From Clostridia bacterium (GTDB lineage Bacteria; Bacillota_A; Clostridia; Christensenellales; Aristaeellaceae), in assembly GCA_017464225.1 (NCBI GenBank), contig JAFUDW010000089.1:1-24242 (forward strand): a stretch of 24,242 nt of DNA, written 5' to 3'. The notes beneath the pieces were generated by a model. The model worked only from the letters and a program-made list of their open reading frames with translations, was not told where the DNA came from and did not search any database. The position numbers and the translations under genes are program-made. Position 1 is the stretch's first letter. Each line of letters begins with the position of its first letter. Below are positions 7,834 through 15,902 of this stretch, one piece after another.

Positions 7834-8494
7834 AGTAAAAAAGATACAGGGCAGCGCCGTGCTGCGTTTTGAGAGCGGCGAAAGCCTGCGGGTGCCCGCC
7901 TCGCTTTACCGGGAACGCCCGGTGCGCAAGGGCGAAGCCATGGATCCGGCGGTTTACCGGCAGTTCATGCTGCAGCGCGGTTACAGCCATGCCCTGGACA
8001 GCGCCGTGAAGCTGCTTTCCCTGTGCGATCGCACCGAAGGGGAGATCCGGGAGAGGCTCGCTCGGGCGGGTTATCCCGAGGTCTGCGTCGATCGGGTGAT
8101 TGACAAGCTGTACGCGGAGGAACTGCTCAACGACGCCGCTTTTGCCGAAAACTGGGCCCGGAGCAGAACGCACAAGTATGGGCGCAACCGCCTGCGGCAG
8201 GAGCTGACCCGCCGGGGTGTGGATGGCGAAACTGTGCGGCAGGCCATGTCGCAATTGTCCGATGCCGATCAGCTGGCCGATGCCGTACGCCTCACCGGAA
8301 AATATCTGGCCCGTACCCATGGCGATATGGATCGCAAGCTGTACCAGCGCACGTTGGCCATGCTGGCCCGGCACGGCTACGACGCCGATATCGCCCGAAA
8401 GGCGCTGGAGGTCATCGCCCGGGGCGAGGACGGCGGCGAATGGGACGAGGAGGACGTGCGGCAGATGTTCGCATGGAAGCCCGGACAGGAGTAA
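7817..8494 (+). CDS. recX: regulatory protein RecX
   Basis: RecX binds RecA filaments and limits recombination and SOS activity. The 225-residue product has the usual run of three-helix repeats: ALDSAVKLLSLCDRTEGEIR, then VIDKLYAEELLNDAAFAENW and SRTHKYGRNRLRQELTRRGV, and later YQRTLAMLARHGYDADIARK. A short beta-rich N-terminal extension (about 50 residues) precedes them, as in Firmicute RecX. ATG at 7817 is taken as the start. TTG at 7814 is possible. The 17-base overlap with the hydrolase gene suggests co-transcription. recA is not in the window. Confidence 0.92.
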   Translation: MEIVIEVKKIQGSAVLRFESGESLRVPASLYRERPVRKGEAMDPAVYRQFMLQRGYSHALDSAVKLLSLCDRTEGEIRERLARAGYPEVCVDRVIDKLYAEELLNDAAFAENWARSRTHKYGRNRLRQELTRRGVDGETVRQAMSQLSDADQLADAVRLTGKYLARTHGDMDRKLYQRTLAMLARHGYDADIARKALEVIARGEDGGEWDEEDVRQMFAWKPGQE

Positions 8495-8526
8495 AGGCGG
8501 TTTTTGCAATTTTTTTGGAAAAGGGC

Positions 8527-8555
8527 TTGCAATCTGCCTTTGCTTATGCTAAAAT
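8527..8555 (+). promoter_or_regulatory. rpmB promoter
   Basis: TTGCAA (8527-8532) and TAAAAT (8550-8555) are separated by 17 bases, just after recX, and would start a short leader for rpmB. Confidence 0.65.
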
Positions 8556-8581
8556 AATCAAGCTGTCAATAGAAGCTTTCC

Positions 8582-8596
8582 CGCGGCAATGCCGCG
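8582..8596 (+). promoter_or_regulatory. hairpin in the rpmB leader
   Basis: A perfect stem CGCGGC/GCCGCG with loop AAT lies in the untranslated leader between the promoter and the L28 ribosome binding site (GGGAGGTG near 8618-8625). It could be an autoregulatory or stabilising element. This is inference only. Confidence 0.3.
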
Positions 8597-8632
8597 CGAC
8601 GTAAGGCATTTCCGACAGGGAGGTGTAACGAA

Positions 8633-8851
8633 ATGGGCAAGTTTTGCCAAGTGTGCAACAAGGGTTTGATGAACGGCAACCGCGTAAGCCATGCCGAAAA
8701 CAAGACCGGTCGTATGTATGCCCCCAATGTCCAGCGCGTCCGCGTGCTGGTGGATGGCCGTCCTACGCACCTGAACGTATGCACCCGCTGCCTGCGCAGC
8801 GGCAAGGTTGTGCGCGCGCTGCCCCGTACCAGCGCGACCGTAGAAGCCTGA
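8633..8851 (+). CDS. rpmB: 50S ribosomal protein L28
   Basis: The 72-residue product is a structural component of the large ribosomal subunit. It opens GKFCQVCNKGLMNGNRVSHA, which is characteristic of bacterial L28, and is of the zinc-binding (C+) type, with CQVC near the start and CTRC near residue 49. A strong Shine-Dalgarno GGGAGGTG precedes it. It stands alone between its own promoter and a rho-independent terminator. Confidence 0.97.
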   Translation: MGKFCQVCNKGLMNGNRVSHAENKTGRMYAPNVQRVRVLVDGRPTHLNVCTRCLRSGKVVRALPRTSATVEA

Positions 8852-8865
8852 TTCCGGCATACCTG

Positions 8866-8895
8866 AAAAGCCTTCCTTTATGGAGGGCTTTTTGT
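8866..8895 (+). terminator. rho-independent terminator of rpmB
   Basis: The stem AAAGCCTTCC/GGAGGGCTTT with loop TTTAT is followed by a T run, 14 bases after the rpmB stop. Confidence 0.85.
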
Positions 8896-8996
8896 TATGC
8901 ATGGAATGAAGGCAAAAATACGCCGAGGATATCCCTTTTGACTGCGACGCGCGCTGCTGAGGCCGGCGTTTTTTGCTGATATTTGGTTTTTCAGCG

Positions 8997-9025
8997 TTGC
9001 TTTTATCCTGCGCTCTTGCTATAAT
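8997..9025 (+). promoter_or_regulatory. galT promoter
   Basis: TTGCTT (8997-9002) and a perfect TATAAT (9020-9025) with a 17-base spacer lie about 32 bases before the chosen galT start. Confidence 0.65.
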
Positions 9026-9057
9026 GCAGATACAACATGCTGCCTGGAGGATTGCTG

Positions 9058-10539
9058 ATGAACGCTGTAATAAAGCTTGTGGATTACGCCCTGAAAAAGG
9101 AATTGATAGAGGAGTGCGAACGCGTTTGGGCGCAGAACGCGCTGCTGGAGACGCTTCGCTGCGACGCGCTGCCTGATGTCAACGTGCCGGAAGACGCTTC
9201 CCTGGCGCAAACGCTGGACGCTCTGTGCGGCGACGCTTTCCGCCGCGGCGTGCTGCCGGATGATTCGGTGGCGTACCGCGATTTGCTTGATACCGCGCTC
9301 ATGGGCCGCCTTACGCCCCGTCCGGCTCAGGTGATCGAAAAATTCAACGCGCTCTATCGGAAAAATGCCGGAGAGGCCACGGATTGGTATTACCGTTTCA
9401 GCCAGGATACCAATTATATCCGCAGGGATCGCATCGCGAAAGATTTGAAATGGAAAACCGCCACCGAATACGGCAAATTGGATATCACCGTCAATTTAAG
9501 CAAGCCCGAAAAGGATCCCAAGGCCATCGCTGCCGCCCGGGATCTGCCAGCATCCGATTATCCGCGCTGCCAGCTCTGCGCTGAGAATGAAGGCTATGCG
9601 GGCCGCCTCAATCATCCCGCCCGGCAGAATCATCGGGTGATCCCCATCACGATTAACGGCTCCCCCTGGTTTTTGCAGTATTCGCCCTACGTGTACTATA
9701 ATGAACACTGCATTTGCTTCAACCAGCTGCACACGCCCATGAAGATCGACAGAGCCTGCTTTGAAAAGCTCCTGGATTTCGTGCGGCAGTTTCCTCACTA
9801 TTTTGTGGGCTCCAACGCCGATTTGCCTATCGTGGGCGGCTCTATCTTGGCCCATGACCATTTCCAGGGCGGGCATTACACCTTTCCCATGGAAAAGGCG
9901 CCCGTTGAAACGCCCTTCGCCTTCCCCGGCTATGACGACGTGGAGGCCGGCATCGTCAAATGGCCCATGTCGGTGATCCGCCTGCGCTGCGGTGACAGCG
10001 CACGTCTGGCGGAGCTGGCCGATCATATTCTGAACCAATGGCGGACTTATACCGACGAGGCGGCAGTGGTTTACGCTGAAACCGAAGGCGTACCCCACAA
10101 TACCATCACGCCCATCGCCCGCATGCGGGAGGGAAAGTATGAGCTTGACCTGGTGCTGCGCAACAATCTGACCACGCCGGAGCATCCGCTGGGGCTGTAT
10201 CATCCCCATGCAGAGCTGCACCATATCAAAAAGGAAAACATCGGCCTTATCGAGGTTATGGGCCTGGCTGTGCTGCCCGCCCGTCTGCGGGACGAGCTGC
10301 ACGCCGTGGCCGACGCGCTGGCCTCTGGCGCCGATCTGTCCGCAGACGAGCGCACCGCCAAGCATGCCCCGTGGGCGGAGGGTTTCCGGAAGGCTTACCG
10401 CTTCACGTCCGAGAACGCCTTTGAGACCGTCCAGCACGAAACCGGGCTGGTTTTTGCCAAGGTGCTGGAGCATGCGGGCGTGTATCAGCGCAGCGCGGCG
10501 GGCAAGGAAGCGTTTTTGCGCTTCTTGAGGAGCTGCTGA
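9058..10539 (+). CDS. galT: UDP-glucose--hexose-1-phosphate uridylyltransferase (class II GalT)
   Basis: GalT swaps UMP between UDP-glucose and galactose-1-phosphate in the Leloir pathway of galactose use. The 493-residue length and the block YNEHCICFNQLHTPMKID fit the class II family of Firmicutes. The catalytic block SILAHDHFQGG contains the HxHxQ-type nucleophilic histidine. The start at 9058 (MNAVIKLVDYAL) is preferred over an in-frame ATG at 9037 because GGAGG lies between the two at the right distance. The gene has its own promoter. galK and galE are not in the window, so the rest of the pathway must lie elsewhere. Confidence 0.95.
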   Translation: MNAVIKLVDYALKKELIEECERVWAQNALLETLRCDALPDVNVPEDASLAQTLDALCGDAFRRGVLPDDSVAYRDLLDTALMGRLTPRPAQVIEKFNALYRKNAGEATDWYYRFSQDTNYIRRDRIAKDLKWKTATEYGKLDITVNLSKPEKDPKAIAAARDLPASDYPRCQLCAENEGYAGRLNHPARQNHRVIPITINGSPWFLQYSPYVYYNEHCICFNQLHTPMKIDRACFEKLLDFVRQFPHYFVGSNADLPIVGGSILAHDHFQGGHYTFPMEKAPVETPFAFPGYDDVEAGIVKWPMSVIRLRCGDSARLAELADHILNQWRTYTDEAAVVYAETEGVPHNTITPIARMREGKYELDLVLRNNLTTPEHPLGLYHPHAELHHIKKENIGLIEVMGLAVLPARLRDELHAVADALASGADLSADERTAKHAPWAEGFRKAYRFTSENAFETVQHETGLVFAKVLEHAGVYQRSAAGKEAFLRFLRSC

Positions 10540-10557
10540 TTTTGCGTAACGTTTTTG

Positions 10558-10630
10558 GTTAAGAAGTGGGGGAGAAGGGAGACATAAGGCTGCTACTGGA
10601 AGCCTTTCCAGGCGCTTCGAGCCCCTTAAC
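10558..10630. other. structured element between galT and eno
   Basis: GTTAAG (10558-10563) can pair with CTTAAC (10625-10630), extended by GGGG/CCCC with a bulge. Inside lies a perfect small hairpin CTGGAA-GCCT-TTCCAG (10596-10611). No T run follows, so it is not an obvious intrinsic terminator. It could shape the galT mRNA end or be another of the palindromic modules in this window. Confidence 0.35.
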
Positions 10631-10677
10631 GTTCCCCTTTTCCATGATGAGTCGATAATGCCGGTATCAGCAAAATA

Positions 10678-10717
10678 CAAAAAAGCAGCGCTCCTGCCGT
10701 TTGGCGGGAGCGCTGCC
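10678..10717 (-). terminator. rho-independent terminator of eno
   Basis: On the minus strand GCAGCGCTCC-type arms pair over about 12 bases (10685-10694 with 10707-10716) and are followed by TTTTTT. The hairpin lies 16 bases past the eno stop. It also faces galT and may block convergent transcription. Confidence 0.85.
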
Positions 10718-10732
10718 ATGGTTTATGGAGAA

Positions 10733-12046
<1,314 letters not shown>

Positions 12047-12086
12047 TCAAGCATGGTAGAATCATGGTTTCACAGTACCGAAAGCT

Positions 12087-12110
12087 ATTATACCAAAAAA
12101 GCGTGGATAA
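12087..12110 (-). promoter_or_regulatory. eno promoter region with DnaA-box-like site
   Basis: A perfect TATAAT (minus strand, 12087-12092) lies about 55 bases before the eno start. I see no strong -35 box. Instead, TTATCCACG (minus strand, 12102-12110) occupies the spacer and the edge of the -35 zone. It differs from the DnaA consensus TTATCCACA at one position, so DnaA could affect this promoter. That is inference. Confidence 0.45.
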
Positions 12111-12122
12111 ATCTACCTCTTT

Positions 12123-12181
12123 TTAAAAAAATATCGCCTCTTTTCTTTTTTCCTCTGCGAAAAAGAGAAAGAAAAGAGGCG
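12123..12181 (-). terminator. long hairpin, probable dnaN-side terminator
   Basis: CGCCTCTTTTCTTT (12135-12148) pairs perfectly over 14 bases with 12168-12181. On the minus strand the stem is followed by ATATTTTTTT, as in an intrinsic terminator, which would stop dnaN transcription before the eno promoter. Confidence 0.55.
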
Positions 12182-12200
12182 ACGCGTTTATTTCTTTTTC

Positions 12201-12280
12201 GGAAACGATAAACCCCGGCGGGCGGATAATATCCTCCATTACTGAAATTTACCCATTCAACGGGCGGATAATATCCGCCC
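12201..12280. repeat. repeated GGGCGGATAATATCC element
   Basis: The 15-mer GGGCGGATAATATCC occurs at 12220-12234 and again at 12262-12276. The second copy extends to a perfect palindrome, GGGCGGAT-AAT-ATCCGCCC (12262-12280). The 11-mer GGAAACGATAA at 12201-12211 matches 283-293 in inverted form. GGAAACG occurs again just right of the second copy. No gene is visible in 12032-12411. It holds the eno promoter, the terminator-like hairpin, this repeat and a hairpin beside dnaN. Confidence 0.6.
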
Positions 12281-12374
12281 CTACGGAAACGTTTATCTCA
12301 ATACGGTGCCTCCCCAATCTTCCCGCTCGGCCCGAAGGGACGAGAAAGGGGACGCCAAGATTTTTTCTTAAGAA

Positions 12375-12405
12375 GCGCGGGTGCGTCTATATGACGCACC
12401 CGTGC
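12375..12405 (-). terminator. GC-rich hairpin just past dnaN
   Basis: A 13-base-pair stem (CGGGTGCGTC with GACGCACCCG plus three outer pairs, one of them G-T) lies 6 bases after the dnaN stop. On the minus strand CTTCTTAAGAAAAAATC follows, not a clean T run, so it may slow or stabilise rather than fully terminate. Confidence 0.45.
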
Positions 12406-12411
12406 GAAGTT

Positions 12412-13533
12412 TCATCGGTTGAAGATCCGCACCGGCAGCACCAGGAAGGTAAAAGCGTCGCCCTCCACAGGCTTGATCATGCAGGGGGATACGTTGCTGT
12501 TGAAGCACATGCGGATGCGCTCGTTATCCACATTGTGGATGATATCGGTGAGATAGCGGGAATTGAAGGCGATGGACAGTTCGCTGCCGTCGATACCGAT
12601 GTCGATTTCCTCGTGCACGTCGCCCCGATCGGCGTTGGCGGTCATTTCCATCTTGCCCTCGGGGGACAATTTCAGGTAGATCAGATTGTTTTTCCCCTCC
12701 CGGGCCATCAGGGAGCAGCGGTCGATGGCGTCGGCCAATTCGGACCGCATTACCCGCACCTCTGTGGTCCAGGTGGCGGGCAGGATCTTCTGATAATCGA
12801 TGAATTCGCCGGTGAGCAGGGTGGCGTACACCTTCACCGCGCCAAAGGAATACATGATGTGGGAGGAATTGAAGGTGATCTGGGCGTCGTCCTCGCTGTC
12901 GGGCAGCATTTTGCCCACTTCGCCCAGGATCTTGCCCGGGGCCACCGCGCTGATCATTGCTTTGCCGGCGGGCAGCGCGTTGGCCGCCTCGATCCGCTGC
13001 AGCGCCAGGCGGAAGCCATCCAGCCCCACCAGCAGCGCTTCATTTTCATAGACCTCCATCAGGATGCCCGTCAGGATCTTGCGGCTTTCATCGGTGGATA
13101 CCGCAAACAGCACCTTGCCAATGGCGTCCCGCAGTCGCTTGCAGGGCAGGGCTACGTGATATTCCCCCGATACGTCGTTGACGTCGGGGAAATCCTCTGC
13201 CTCCATGCAGGCCATCGACGTGTTGCTGCCCCGGCTGCGGATCAGTGCCCGGCGATTGTCATCCACCCGCACGTCCACTTCCCCCGCGGGCTGCTTGCGC
13301 ATCATTTCGGCAAACAGCCTGGCCGGCAAAAGGGCCAATCCATCTTCCTCCACCATGGCGCTGACCCGGGCTTTGATGGAAATTTCCCCGTCGGTGCAGG
13401 TGAGCACCAGGCTGTCCTCGTCCGTTTCGATCAACACGCCATCGTACGCCGCCTTGGTGGGACGGGCGGATATCGCCCGGGTGACCATCCCCAGGCCGTA
13501 ATTGATTTCATCGGTCTGTACCCGAAAATGCAT
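12412..13533 (-). CDS. dnaN: DNA polymerase III subunit beta (sliding clamp)
   Basis: DnaN forms the ring-shaped dimer that tethers the replicative polymerase to DNA. The 373-residue product has the usual three-domain length. It contains GVLIETDEDSLVLTCTDGEI in domain 1, FAVSTDESRKILTGILME in domain 2, and the terminal FTFLVLPVRIFNR near the binding pocket. AAAGGAAG precedes the start. Upstream is an origin-like region, as in most Firmicutes, but the gene expected beyond it, dnaA, is not there. recF and the S4-like yaaA, which commonly follow dnaN, are also absent. eno follows instead. Confidence 0.97.
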   Translation of the reverse strand: MHFRVQTDEINYGLGMVTRAISARPTKAAYDGVLIETDEDSLVLTCTDGEISIKARVSAMVEEDGLALLPARLFAEMMRKQPAGEVDVRVDDNRRALIRSRGSNTSMACMEAEDFPDVNDVSGEYHVALPCKRLRDAIGKVLFAVSTDESRKILTGILMEVYENEALLVGLDGFRLALQRIEAANALPAGKAMISAVAPGKILGEVGKMLPDSEDDAQITFNSSHIMYSFGAVKVYATLLTGEFIDYQKILPATWTTEVRVMRSELADAIDRCSLMAREGKNNLIYLKLSPEGKMEMTANADRGDVHEEIDIGIDGSELSIAFNSRYLTDIIHNVDNERIRMCFNSNVSPCMIKPVEGDAFTFLVLPVRIFNR

Positions 13534-13590
13534 AGCTCAACTTCCTTTCGTCAGGGGCGATGCCCCTCGTTCAGTGGTAGTAGTAATATA

Positions 13591-13614
13591 TAAAAGTATT
13601 ATTAGTATTAGAAG
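13591..13614 (-). promoter_or_regulatory. DnaA-trio-like tract and AT-rich unwinding element
   Basis: Read on the dnaN coding strand from 13614 down, eight consecutive triplets are CTT, CTA, ATA, CTA, ATA, ATA, CTT and TTA. All have T in the middle and A or T last, which is the complement of the 3'-[G/A]A[T/A]-5' DnaA-trio. The AT-rich tract continues to about 13578 with TATATAT-like sequence and a second triplet run TAG TAG TAA on the plus strand. Confidence 0.6.
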
Positions 13615-13623
13615 CGAGGAAAA

Positions 13624-13641
13624 CGTGGAAAACTGGAAAAA
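13624..13641 (-). promoter_or_regulatory. two abutting DnaA-box-like sites
   Basis: On the minus strand, TTTTCCACG (13624-13632) and TTTTTCCAG (13633-13641) are directly joined. The first differs from TTATCCACA at two positions. They sit 10 bases from the trio tract, as DnaA boxes do in the B. subtilis unwinding region. Confidence 0.5.
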
Positions 13642-13843
13642 CCTCAGGCGTCGCCTGCGTTTGGGCTTGGGATAACTTCGGGGATAAATCGGGATGAATT
13701 TGGGATATCCCCACTCACCCCCTCAAACGCACGCCCTTTTTCTGTTTTCACGAAGGCCGCATACACGTTTATTTTCTCATATTTCATGGGAAAATGCAAG
13801 TAAAAAGCCGCGAAACACCGAAAAAAACCAGCCTTCAACCGGT

Positions 13844-13852
13844 TTATCCACA
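13844..13852 (+). promoter_or_regulatory. consensus DnaA box
   Basis: TTATCCACA is a perfect match to the DnaA box consensus. Confidence 0.7.
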
Positions 13853-13867
13853 GAATTCACAAAAGCG

Positions 13868-13888
13868 TATTCCACAAAATGTGGAAAA
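13868..13888. promoter_or_regulatory. paired inverted DnaA-box-like sites
   Basis: TATTCCACA (13868-13876) and, on the other strand, TTTTCCACA (13880-13888) face each other around AAA, forming a TTCCACA/TGTGGAA dyad (13870-13886). Each differs from the consensus box by one or two bases. Confidence 0.5.
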
Positions 13889-13943
13889 AATCCCCCTTGA
13901 TATGATTGGATTCTTTCAAACTTCAAACAGTTTGTTCACGAAG

Positions 13944-13952
13944 TTATCCACT
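13944..13952 (+). promoter_or_regulatory. near-consensus DnaA box
   Basis: TTATCCACT differs from the consensus only at the last base. It ends ten bases before the hairpin array begins. Confidence 0.55.
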
Positions 13953-13961
13953 GAGGAGACG

Positions 13962-14275
13962 GCGGGACCTGCGCGGTCCCGCGCCCTGCGGCAGGGGAAA
14001 AACCGGGTGTCGATAAATCGACACCCTGCGATGGGAAACGGAATCGGGATTCCGTTTCCCATCGATCCATCCTCGGGGTTTTCGATAGTTGGGATAGAAA
14101 ACAAACGCTATCCGCGAGCAGCTATGGGTAATCCCAGCAAGCTGCCGGGGGTAAGAAAACGAAAAAAACGGTCAGAAGGAAAGCTTGCTTTCCTTTGACC
14201 GATTTCTTCGTTTTTCCGGTGCGTTCACGCACCGGCTGGCCGGAAAAGCCGGCCGCCCCGGCAGCGACCGCTGCT
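13962..14275. repeat. dense array of palindromes beside the origin
   Basis: Nine or more hairpins follow each other in about 310 bases: 13962-13982 (8 bp), 13984-13996, 14005-14026 (GGGTGTCGAT/ATCGACACCC, 10 bp, loop AA), 14029-14064 (16 perfect base pairs, loop CGGG), 14118-14145, 14158-14213, 14216-14235 (8 bp), 14238-14254 and 14261-14274. No protein-coding content is evident. The stems share no single sequence. The inner 13-mer at 13985-13997 matches 248-260 in inverted form. The array could be structured RNA, a set of terminators, or binding sites and barriers near the origin. I cannot tell which. Confidence 0.6.
14158..14213 (-). terminator. probable terminator for the SpoVB-like gene
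   Basis: CGGTCAGAAGGAAAGC (14169-14184) pairs with GCTTTCCTTTGACCG (14187-14201) with one bulge, extended by AACGAA-type flanks. On the minus strand the stem runs into GTTTTTTTCG, fitting an intrinsic terminator about 180 bases downstream of the flippase stop. Confidence 0.5.
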
Positions 14276-14346
14276 TGGTAACTTGCCCGTTTCAGCGACA
14301 CACAATTTTATAATGAAATAATCCGCTCCATTCGCAGAAGTCGGGT

Positions 14347-14394
14347 CCAGGGAGGGCTCCCTCCCTGGCGGGAGTCTGAGGGCAGCGCCCTCAG
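14347..14394. repeat. two hairpins at the end of the SpoVB-like gene
   Basis: CCAGGGAG/CTCCCTGG (14347-14368) and CTGAGGGC/GCCCTCAG (14376-14394) lie back to back. The second includes the stop codon of the flippase gene. Neither has a T run on the minus strand. Confidence 0.5.
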
Positions 14395-15692
14395 TGTGCC
14401 TCCCCTTTCGCTATGATCCCCATCCTTTCCGCAAGATGCACACCGGAACATAATAAGCACACAAAGTGCCCCAGCATTGACGCGTACCCCGCGCCGACGA
14501 TGCCCAGGGGTTTCACCCACAGAAAGGTGAAAAGCAGGGTGAAAGCCGCGCCGAGCATGCCGTCCAGCAGGGTATGATTTTGCATGCCCAGGCCATTCAT
14601 CAGCCCGGTGACGACCTGCTGGGTGGGCAGGAGGAGGGCCATGGGGCACAGGGCGCGGATGAGGAGGGTCAATTCCGGCAAGCGATACAGGAGATGCGCA
14701 ATCCAAGGTGCCAGAACGTACAATCCTCCGGTGCAGGCGCCGCCGGCGGCGAGGGCGGGCAGGGTCAGGCGAAGGACCAGACGACGCAGGGCGGCGGGGG
14801 ATACGCATTTCGCCGCGGCAGGCCCGCCTACCATGGCCAGGGAACCGGCCAGCAGACCCGGCAGGAACATCAGCGGCATCACCATGCCGTTGAGCATGCC
14901 CAGGCGGCTCATGGCTTCGCTGCGGCTCAGACCGGCGGCCATGAGGAGGGTGGGAATAATCAGATTGGATAAGGTGCGCAGCCCGGTGTGACACAGCCGG
15001 TTCAGGATCATGGGAAAGGAAAGGCCCCACAATTCTTTCCGGATGAGGCGCAGGGCGGGATCGTGGCGGAAGGACGCGGTTTTTCCACAGAAAAGCCATA
15101 CGATGGCCAGCCCCATGCTTTCGCCGACGAGCCCGGCAAGGGCGGGGGCGGCTGCCCGCCAGGCGGCGGTGACCCGAGGGATCAGGAGGGAAAGCAGGGC
15201 CAGGGTCAGCAGGCGGAAAAGCTGCTCCCCCAATTCGCTGAGGGTGGGAGGCAGGGCGTTGCTTTTGCCCAGGAAATAGCCGTCGTAGACCCCGGACAGG
15301 CCAATGAACAGCACGCAGGGCACGAAGAACAGCAGGGAAGGCAAGGTGCGTTCATCGCCCAGCGCGCGGGCGATCCAGGGCGATAAAAACAAAAATAGAG
15401 GCATGATGCAAAGGGCCATGCGCCGGGCCAATTGCCGGCCGGCGTACAGGATGCGCTGCCGATCCTTGTCCGTGTTCGCCCGGGCGGTCAGGCGGCTGAC
15501 GGCGGTGGGCAGCCCGGCGGCGGCGGGGGTCAGGGCCAGCATGTGCGCGCCGGAGGCCAATTCCATGATGCCCACGGCTTCCGCCCCCAGCAAACGGCTG
15601 ACCCACAGCCGCATGCCAAAGCCCACGGCCCGTACCAAGGCGCCGCTGCAGGTAATAAAAAGGGCCTGGCTTTTCAGGCTTTGCCGTTTCAT
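14391..15692 (-). CDS. SpoVB/MATE-type polysaccharide or lipid flippase
   Basis: The 433-residue product is an integral membrane protein with about 12-14 hydrophobic segments, of the oligosaccharide flippase superfamily that includes SpoVB and MurJ. It starts LKSQALFITCSGALVRAVGF and contains GVYDGYFLGKSNALPPTLSE, PMILNRLCHTGLRTLSNLII and GLMNGLGMQNHTLLDGMLGA, typical of SpoVB-like proteins in Clostridia. Its role is probably moving a lipid-linked cell-wall or cortex precursor across the membrane. The exact substrate is not readable. The start at 15692 is preferred to 15698 because of the spacing from the AGGGGGG site. The much longer frame upstream is antisense to the next gene and not real. 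Confidence 0.85.
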   Translation of the reverse strand: MKRQSLKSQALFITCSGALVRAVGFGMRLWVSRLLGAEAVGIMELASGAHMLALTPAAAGLPTAVSRLTARANTDKDRQRILYAGRQLARRMALCIMPLFLFLSPWIARALGDERTLPSLLFFVPCVLFIGLSGVYDGYFLGKSNALPPTLSELGEQLFRLLTLALLSLLIPRVTAAWRAAAPALAGLVGESMGLAIVWLFCGKTASFRHDPALRLIRKELWGLSFPMILNRLCHTGLRTLSNLIIPTLLMAAGLSRSEAMSRLGMLNGMVMPLMFLPGLLAGSLAMVGGPAAAKCVSPAALRRLVLRLTLPALAAGGACTGGLYVLAPWIAHLLYRLPELTLLIRALCPMALLLPTQQVVTGLMNGLGMQNHTLLDGMLGAAFTLLFTFLWVKPLGIVGAGYASMLGHFVCLLCSGVHLAERMGIIAKGEAH

Positions 15693-15772
15693 GCGCATCC
15701 CCCCTGTTTTTTTCAGGGTATGCGCCGGGAAAGCGGGGCATGATAGGAAGCGGGACGATTCGCGACCGGGTA

Positions 15773-15802
15773 TTGAATGAAAAACCCAAAGTATGGTATA
15801 AT
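15773..15802 (+). promoter_or_regulatory. promoter of the FAD oxidoreductase operon
   Basis: TTGAAT (15773-15778) and TATAAT (15797-15802) are spaced by 18 bases. The TGG before the -10 box gives an extended -10. The leader to the start codon is about 95 bases. Confidence 0.65.
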
Positions 15803-15902
15803 CGGACGGAAATTCGAGAATGGATCGAAAAGACGAATCGCCCGCGCCGGGAATGGCCGGCGAGGGAAAACAACACAAGCCCGGATAGGAGAGGAAGCAT
15901 CC

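Larger units (their letters stand above)
13541..13952. other. oriC: candidate chromosomal replication origin (oriC)
   Basis: This 400-base gene-free stretch upstream of dnaN has the parts of a Firmicute basal unwinding system in the expected order. Next to dnaN is an AT-rich tract with triplets spaced like DnaA-trios (13591-13614). It is followed by a short GC clamp (CGAGG, 13615-13619) and two abutting DnaA-box-like 9-mers (13624-13641), then helically spaced GGGAT repeats (13669-13707). Farther out are TTATCCACA (13844-13852), a TTCCACA-AAA-TGTGGAA dyad (13870-13886) and TTATCCACT (13944-13952). The arrangement closely resembles the B. subtilis dnaA-dnaN intergenic origin. Function is inferred from motif order. 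A DnaA-controlled dnaN promoter is the alternative. Confidence 0.7.

Noticed and set aside
9037..9057. Upstream ATG for galT
   Set aside because: The ribosome binding site lies after it and points to the ATG at 9058.
14101..14160. Possible riboswitch (GGGTAATCCCAGCAAGCTGCC region)
   Set aside because: The hairpin is real but I cannot match a conserved aptamer core, and no metabolite gene starts downstream on either strand at a fitting distance.
13962..14275. CRISPR array
   Set aside because: The palindromes differ from each other in sequence and length, and there is no constant repeat with unique spacers. No cas genes are present.
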